Virus record (IMG/VR): IMGVR_UViG_3300021964_000456
Span: 1-25,744 of that record
Direction: 5' to 3' (one strand)
DNA: 25,744 nt
Origin: a virus
The notes beneath the pieces are model-generated. The model searched no databases. It was not told the DNA's origin and was given only the letters and a program-made list of their open reading frames with translations. The position numbers were made by a program, and so were the translations under genes. The first letter of the stretch is position 1. The number at the start of each line of letters is the position of its first letter. Shown piece after piece: positions 21,038-25,744 of the stretch.

Positions 21038-23574
21038 TAATTTTTGTTAGCCTCTTTTGCAAAACCTGATATCATATCAGCAGCTTTTAGCATCTTGGCT
21101 GTATCTGCAGATTCCTGAGACTTAGCAAGGTCCATAATAGCATCAAGTGCTGCAATAGCCTTCTTAGCATTACGATCCTTTTCTTTTTCCTCAACATTAA
21201 TAGAAGTACGAATACCCTCTTTCATCATGTCAATCTGTATCTGTGCTTCCTTCAGGTCAAGTTCGCGGTTCTTCATCGCAGCTTCAACACTTTCCTTAGC
21301 TGTCTGTGCCTGTACCTTAGACTGCTCAACTTGTAGACGCTGCTGTTCAATCTGAACCATCTGAGCTTCAGGTGTAGCCATCTGCTGCATTTGTGCTGCT
21401 GCCTGATTAGCTTGAGCAACCTGTTGTGCTGCTTCAGCCATAACCATTTCCATAACTCTAGGATCATTAGGATCAACCTGACCAGATGCAATAGCTTCTG
21501 GACCATACTGTTCAACAAGCTGTTGGGCTGTTCCTTCAACTTGTTCCTGATATTTCATAATCATATGTTCCTGCATGTTAGCTTCAAGAACAGGAACAAT
21601 ACGCTGCATTAGAGGATTAGCACCATTTTGAGGGTCTTGAATGTAAGCCATCTTAGTTTGAATGTGTGCATCATGGTTCTGACCCATAAAGGCTTTAATT
21701 GGTAGACCCTTAACTGCAGCCATAATATCTGAAACTGGATCAAGTGGTACAGACTGTGGCTTGCGTGGCATAATCTTGTCAAGGTTTGGTAAATTAGCAG
21801 ACTGTAGAATAGAACGATTAAGTTCTTCCATGTCAAACATACCGGGAGGTGACTGCTGTGCAAGCTGTAGAGCCATCTGAGCCATCATCATGCGGTGAGC
21901 ATTAGAGGGAATGTTAGGATCAGATACTGGAATAATATCAATTCGACCATCAAAGTCTGACTTGTAAATTGTTAGTGTGTTTTCTGGAATATCTACAAGT
22001 GATTCTTCAGGTAGATATTCATAGTTAATACGACCAAGAATTTTAAATTCGTCTTTTTGAGATTTGTGTAGGCGCTTGTGAATAGCAGAAAAGAATTTAC
22101 TGCTTGCTTCAAGTAGTGCCATTGTTGTACCAACTGGTCCATAACTTGCTGCATCAGATACAATCTGCTCTGTGCTATCAGCAAACTTTTGTGCGGCGTT
22201 GGAGACAAAGCCTAACATTTGGAATAGAGTCTGCGAAGGTTCTTTGTATGGTAGTGGTATAATCATCTTAGACAGATCATTACCAACTGCCTCAACCTCT
22301 TTCCATTCACCGGGAGCAATAGGATCATTATCTCCAACCATTCGCAACCCTTTAGCTTTAAAACCTCCGGGTAGATTAGCAAACTGTCCAGCGTCAACTA
22401 AACCACGCATAGCAGCAGTAGCTGTCATTGTAAGATTGCCAAGGAAATGAATTAAACCCAAACCATAGAAACCAAAGCCGGGTACAAAACGATAGTGTGT
22501 AAAGAATATTTTCTTTTCTCTACGCTTATCTTTAATATCATAGTTACGACGAATAGAAAGAACTCGTCTCGTTTTCTGTTCAATAGTTACAATATATGGA
22601 AGTGACAGACCGTCATTATCTCCGTGAAACTGCTTCGGTAAATCTAGATAGCAGTGTTGTTCAAGAAGAACATATTGTGGGTCATTTTGTGAAGAAGGGG
22701 AAAGACCCAAGATCGTATCCATCTTCTGAGCCATTGGGGTTTGTTCTGGCATAGAAGCATCAGGCAGGTCAACGTCGGCATACATACCTGCGGCTATGTC
22801 GCGTTGCATTTCAACTGGACTACGATAAATCACATGAGTATAACGGTCTGCCCGTCGCAGGTCCGTCGCATAATAACTAATATAAAATTGATCGATTGGA
22901 ACAAATTCAGATACAGGACGGTTTAAACCCTGATCAAAGTATGTTTTTTTGAATGCTGATCCAATAAGGGGTAGATGAAACAACATACGTTCAAATTCGT
23001 CAAAGTATTCTGTAATCTGATCAGTAACTTGATAGTTCATAAATTCTTTGACACGATTAGCCTGTTCCTGCTTCTCTTCAGTAACATCACCAACAATTTG
23101 TGACTTTACAGGACCGGCAGGAGGAAATAATTCTTGTGTAGCTTTTGACTGAAACTTAACTGCTGACTCAATAAGAATAGGATGCACAGCAGTACAAGCA
23201 CCCTCAAATGGTTCAGACGCTTCTTCAAGTTTTAGACCTAGTAGATCAAAACCACGTTCAAACATACTTTCCCATTCTGAACGTGATTCTTTATCTGCTT
23301 CAAAGTTATCTATAACTTTAGCAGCAATTTCTTCTAGCTCATCTTCATCCATATCTTCTGCTAGATTACGATAAAACTCTTCTGGCTCTTCTTTTTGCTG
23401 TACCTTTGATCTTTCATCTGGTGGAGGACGAAACTCAACAACAATACCACCATCTTCTGGGTCAATCTCCATAAGAGCTTCATTGCCGTTCTCATCTAGT
23501 TCACCAGTAGCTTCAATCTCAATTGATAACTCACCTACTGGAATTGGATCAAAGGGATTACGTTCAGTTGCCAT
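21037..23574 (-). CDS. Portal protein
   Basis: This 845-residue protein is of the large P22-like portal type. Its acidic N-terminus (1-105) is followed by FERGFDLLGLKLEEASEPFE and AVHPILIESAVKFQSKATQE (about 115-150). A core with LIGSAFKKTYFDQGL follows, and then WEKVEAVGNDLS-like and LFQMLGFVSNAAQKFADST segments around 430-470. The C-terminal part (about 690-810) is Gln-rich helical barrel or coiled coil (QQVAQANQAAAQMQQMATPE). It would form the dodecameric ring at the unique head vertex through which DNA passes. It lies after terminase and before the co-chaperonin, scaffold and capsid genes. A weak ribosome binding site precedes the ATG, three bases past the preceding stop. The WEKVEAVG-like wording is approximate: the sequence there reads EWKEVEAVGNDLSKM. 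Confidence 0.9.
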   Translation of the reverse strand: MATERNPFDPIPVGELSIEIEATGELDENGNEALMEIDPEDGGIVVEFRPPPDERSKVQQKEEPEEFYRNLAEDMDEDELEEIAAKVIDNFEADKESRSEWESMFERGFDLLGLKLEEASEPFEGACTAVHPILIESAVKFQSKATQELFPPAGPVKSQIVGDVTEEKQEQANRVKEFMNYQVTDQITEYFDEFERMLFHLPLIGSAFKKTYFDQGLNRPVSEFVPIDQFYISYYATDLRRADRYTHVIYRSPVEMQRDIAAGMYADVDLPDASMPEQTPMAQKMDTILGLSPSSQNDPQYVLLEQHCYLDLPKQFHGDNDGLSLPYIVTIEQKTRRVLSIRRNYDIKDKRREKKIFFTHYRFVPGFGFYGLGLIHFLGNLTMTATAAMRGLVDAGQFANLPGGFKAKGLRMVGDNDPIAPGEWKEVEAVGNDLSKMIIPLPYKEPSQTLFQMLGFVSNAAQKFADSTEQIVSDAASYGPVGTTMALLEASSKFFSAIHKRLHKSQKDEFKILGRINYEYLPEESLVDIPENTLTIYKSDFDGRIDIIPVSDPNIPSNAHRMMMAQMALQLAQQSPPGMFDMEELNRSILQSANLPNLDKIMPRKPQSVPLDPVSDIMAAVKGLPIKAFMGQNHDAHIQTKMAYIQDPQNGANPLMQRIVPVLEANMQEHMIMKYQEQVEGTAQQLVEQYGPEAIASGQVDPNDPRVMEMVMAEAAQQVAQANQAAAQMQQMATPEAQMVQIEQQRLQVEQSKVQAQTAKESVEAAMKNRELDLKEAQIQIDMMKEGIRTSINVEEKEKDRNAKKAIAALDAIMDLAKSQESADTAKMLKAADMISGFAKEANKN

Positions 23575-23577
23575 TTT

Positions 23578-24390
23578 TTATATTGCCTTTGGTTGGTAAT
23601 TATATGGATTACGTTCTACTACAGAACCGCCTTGTTTCTTTGTTTTAGGTGCTAAATTTTTAATCTTTTCAGCTACTCGTTTTGCTCTATCTGGTGTATC
23701 TTTTTTAGCCCAATTTGAATTTAAAGCTTCATCTGCAGCTTTTTTAAATTTACCTTTTCTATAAAGTTTTAGTGTATTTTTAAATTTTGATACTGATGGT
23801 TTACCCATTTGATAAATCATTTCAGCTAAAGGAAGAACTTGATCTTCAGATAACTTAGGAAGTAATTCTTTAGCTTCTTTAATTGAATTTTTCCAACGTG
23901 TTAATCCAACAGACTCTACAATATCTTTAGGAACTGTATCTCCTACTTTTAATTTTTTCTTTCCTATAGTTTTAAGAAAATTTTTATCTACAAGAATACC
24001 AGCGCCTAAAGTTGGTTTATTTTTTGTATCTAGATATACTACATAACTATCAGAATTTTTATTATATTTAGTTGGATCATTAAAATTATATTCACCAAAT
24101 TCTTCAGGAACTACTTCATTACTATAATAAATCTTAGAATAATCAGGTTTTACTTTAGGAAGAGGAGCTTCTTTTTCCTCAGAATAAATCTTAGAATAAT
24201 CAGGTTTTACTTTAGGAAGAGGAGCTTCTTTTTCCTCAGAATAAATCTTAGATAATATATCTTTAAGAGCTGTGTTAGAAGCATCTTCTTGAGTCATAAC
24301 AGGATTTACATTATTACTAGGTACATCACCCGAGGACAACATTGAAGATAATCCTATAGATGCTAAACTTAATAAACCTTTGCCAATCAT
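23578..24390 (-). CDS. T4-lysozyme-like (GH24) protein with altered active site
   Basis: This 270-residue protein has a mildly hydrophobic N-terminus (2-20) and a 19-residue tandem repeat (about 50-87, EEKEAPLPKVKPDYSKIY). A GH24 domain follows (about 100-245). Alignment to T4 lysozyme is clear: VVYLDTKNKPTLGAGILVD (117-135) for the active-site hairpin and MIYQMGKPSVSKFKNTLKLY (191-210) in the C-terminal lobe. DTPDRAKRVAEKI follows at 231-243. Asp121 and Thr127 match catalytic Asp20 and Thr26, but the position of Glu11 is Asn112. The protein may therefore be inactive or use another residue. The tail ends in KKQGGSVVERNPYNYQPKAI, a C-terminus I recall from other phage proteins. The place between terminase and portal suggests a virion or late lytic role. 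Confidence 0.8.
   Translation of the reverse strand: MIGKGLLSLASIGLSSMLSSGDVPSNNVNPVMTQEDASNTALKDILSKIYSEEKEAPLPKVKPDYSKIYSEEKEAPLPKVKPDYSKIYYSNEVVPEEFGEYNFNDPTKYNKNSDSYVVYLDTKNKPTLGAGILVDKNFLKTIGKKKLKVGDTVPKDIVESVGLTRWKNSIKEAKELLPKLSEDQVLPLAEMIYQMGKPSVSKFKNTLKLYRKGKFKKAADEALNSNWAKKDTPDRAKRVAEKIKNLAPKTKKQGGSVVERNPYNYQPKAI
24127..24252 (-). repeat. Perfect 57-bp tandem repeat in lysozyme-like gene
   Basis: Two identical 57-base units lie at 24127-24183 and 24184-24240, followed by 12 bases of a third copy to 24252. The period is 19 codons, so the frame is kept. They encode a Pro/Lys/Glu-rich linker ahead of the lysozyme domain. The lack of any difference between units points to a recent duplication. 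Confidence 0.95.
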
Positions 24391-24429
24391 TATATTGCCT
24401 TCTTCACAAGAAATATTAATAATTATGAT

Positions 24430-24458
24430 AATATATCATATAATTAAATTTTATACAA
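24430..24458 (-). promoter_or_regulatory. Candidate promoter before the lysozyme-portal genes
   Basis: On the minus strand TTGTAT (24458-24453) and TATATT (24435-24430) are 17 bases apart, in the 69-base gap between the methyltransferase and lysozyme-like genes. A 7-bp inverted repeat (tatgata at 24424-24430, tatcata at 24434-24440) overlaps the -10. The region is almost all A and T, so this is weak evidence. Confidence 0.3.
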
Positions 24459-24459
24459 C

Positions 24460-25101
24460 TCAGACGTATTTAAAAATATAATCCTGTACTGTCTTGCCTA
24501 CGCAAGTCATGCCTAAATCATTACAGATGTAGTCAGCAATATCCTGTCTAGAAATACCAAAGCTCTCACAGTTATTCTTAATCTCAATATTAATTACTGG
24601 CTTAGTTTGTTTAATGGTTTCTGCTGCACCCTTGAGAAACTGCATTTCAAAGCCTTCTACATCAACCTTGATATAGTCTACATTATCAAACTCAAAGCTG
24701 TCTAGAGTACGCATTTCTGCAGTATACTCTGCATTCTCTGCAGCTATAGACGCTGTACCGCTATTACCCTCTGTTACATAGCCTAGTGATATTTCTTTTT
24801 CGTACTTGTCACCTAAAGCACAGTCATAAATTTTGTATTCATTCTTAGACTCACTCAAGTTTTTATTTAGACAATCTCTATGATCTTTAATTGGCTCGAA
24901 GCAGATTGTCATGTTAAACATACGAACAAGATCAACTGCCCATGTTCCTACATGTGCACCAACATCAATAGCTGTACCATAGTTATTTACAAAACCCAAG
25001 CTGTGAAACCTGTGTGGTTTCTGATATTCTTCTCCGTTAAAGTGATTATCCTTAACTGGAAAGTAAAACTTATTTCTTTTTTCTAGTATTGTAGATGACA
25101 T
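24460..25101 (-). CDS. FkbM-family SAM-dependent methyltransferase
   Basis: This 213-residue protein carries the SAM-binding motif AIDVGAHVGTWAVDL (44-58) and an acidic-loop FEP (68-70). It also has DYIKVDVEGFEMQFLKGA (142-159), the FkbM signature, followed by KPVINIEIKNN. The family transfers methyl groups from S-adenosylmethionine, often to hydroxyls of sugars or other small molecules. The phage substrate is unknown; a glycan, a modified nucleoside or a surface component is possible. The length is near that of the domain alone, with no signal peptide, so it is cytoplasmic. It is inserted between terminase and the lysozyme-like gene, where structural genes are expected, and looks like an accessory (moron-type) gene. 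AAGGGG lies eight bases before the start. Confidence 0.85.
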   Translation of the reverse strand: MSSTILEKRNKFYFPVKDNHFNGEEYQKPHRFHSLGFVNNYGTAIDVGAHVGTWAVDLVRMFNMTICFEPIKDHRDCLNKNLSESKNEYKIYDCALGDKYEKEISLGYVTEGNSGTASIAAENAEYTAEMRTLDSFEFDNVDYIKVDVEGFEMQFLKGAAETIKQTKPVINIEIKNNCESFGISRQDIADYICNDLGMTCVGKTVQDYIFKYV

Positions 25102-25137
25102 TGTTATACCCCTTCTTCTTCTTATTCTTTTATTATT

Positions 25138-25157
25138 GTCACTACACTAGTAGTAAC
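25138..25157 (-). repeat. Short hairpin after the terminase stop
   Basis: An inverted repeat (gtcactac, then gtagtaac, four-base spacer) lies just past the terminase stop. On the minus-strand transcript it forms an 8-bp stem with one G-U pair, but no U-run follows (AATAATAAAAG). It is therefore not a typical terminator. It may protect the end of the message or process it, or mean nothing. Confidence 0.35.
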
Positions 25158-25158
25158 A

Positions 25159-25744
25159 CTAAACTCTCCAGTATGCAACTCTTTTCTGTCGTCTTGGGTT
25201 TTCATCGTCTTCCCAATCAGCATCTTCGATATGTTCAATACGCCAACTCTCCTTTAGATATAGCGCAGCCATAGTCAAGGCATCAACTTGGTCATCGTGT
25301 GGCGCATACGGAAAAGTAGTTACTTCTTCTGCTAATTCGTCAGCCCACTGTTTGTATGCTGGCAGATAGATACGCCCAGACTCAAACAGAGGCGTAATAG
25401 CATTCAGCCGTGTTGTTTTATCTTTGTCTGGATTGTATTCCAGAACAGGCAGACCAGCCCTACGCATATCCTGAATTAACGACTGACCACTAGCTTTCTT
25501 TTCTACCAGACAGACATCCGGCCTGTGTGTTTTAAACTGGTCTTGAGCAATTCTTCGTAGGTCTGGATACTCATACCTACCTCTCTTGCTGCCAAGCAGT
25601 ATCATATTGCTTACAATCTGTTCTACGCCAGTATCTTCATCTTCATATACTGAATGAAAAATACCCCATGTCTGTATCACACTAAAGTCTGCTGTGCTGC
25701 TAGTAGAAAAGGCTGTATCGTATGTTTGCAATACAAACTCACAT
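25159..25744 (-). CDS. terL: Terminase large subunit, C-terminal nuclease part (partial)
   Basis: The frame is open to the right edge (no start inside the window), so only about 194 C-terminal codons are seen and the ATPase domain lies outside. The visible part is the RNase H-like nuclease domain. LQTYDTAFSTSSTADFSVIQ holds the first catalytic Asp. RPDVCLVEKKASGQSLIQDM holds the acidic residue of the second motif. HDDQVDALTMAALYL holds the last Asp pair. With the ATPase part it would cut concatemeric DNA and pump it into the prohead through the portal. Its position at the head of the structural genes fits. The tail after the last motif is acidic and then basic (EDADWEDDENPRRQKRVAYW). Confidence 0.93.
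   Translation of the reverse strand, partial: CEFVLQTYDTAFSTSSTADFSVIQTWGIFHSVYEDEDTGVEQIVSNMILLGSKRGRYEYPDLRRIAQDQFKTHRPDVCLVEKKASGQSLIQDMRRAGLPVLEYNPDKDKTTRLNAITPLFESGRIYLPAYKQWADELAEEVTTFPYAPHDDQVDALTMAALYLKESWRIEHIEDADWEDDENPRRQKRVAYWRV

Noticed and set aside
25138-25157. Terminator for the terminase gene
   Set aside because: The stem is only 8 bp with a wobble pair and there is no T-run after it on the minus strand, so it is kept only as a hairpin.

Overview
The window reads as one contiguous late (packaging, head and tail) module of a tailed double-stranded DNA phage. Every gene I can support lies on the minus strand, so transcription runs from the right edge to the left. Base composition is AT-rich over most of the window. 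Several protein families and small basic proteins resemble those I know from marine phage and uncultured marine viral genomes. I therefore infer a marine phage, probably short-tailed because its tail machinery is P22 gp4/gp10-like. The host cannot be read from the sequence.

In transcription order the layout is as follows. (1) C-terminal nuclease domain of the large terminase (cut by the right edge). (2) A FkbM-type methyltransferase. (3) A T4-lysozyme-like protein with a tandem repeat. (4) Portal. (5) A small coiled-coil protein. (6) A GroES-like co-chaperonin. (7) A scaffold-like protein. (8) Two proteins of unclear role, one possibly a head decoration protein. (9) A Mu gpT-like major capsid protein, followed by a strong rho-independent terminator and a candidate new promoter. 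(10) A 101-aa protein and a first adaptor-like protein. (11) About 3.2 kb of small, very basic proteins plus one membrane protein. (12) A second adaptor (P22 gp4-like) protein and a zinc-ribbon-like protein. (13) A long repetitive tail fibre and two small proteins. (14) A LamG/SPRY-like adhesin, a putative fibre chaperone, a small Cys protein and a collar-domain fibre. (15) A P22 gp10-like tail protein, two small proteins, and a Gly/Ala-rich, possibly ejected virion protein that runs off the left edge.

Genes are very tightly packed. Many junctions are TAATG stop/start overlaps, which suggests translational coupling. No stretch above 300 bases lacks a gene; the longest gap (about 130 bases, behind the capsid gene) holds the terminator and a candidate promoter. 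I saw no tRNA, CRISPR array, integrase or insertion sequence.

The most unusual part is the 12.9-16.1 kb cluster of Lys/Arg-rich small proteins. Four of its genes (35, 34, 59 and 57 codons) are short enough to be missed by usual length cut-offs. The cluster lies between two adaptor-like genes and could supply DNA-binding or ejected virion proteins, although that is inference. Other points of interest are the host-like co-chaperonin inside the head operon, a lysozyme fold that appears to lack its catalytic Glu, and two host-recognition genes whose base composition differs sharply from their neighbours.
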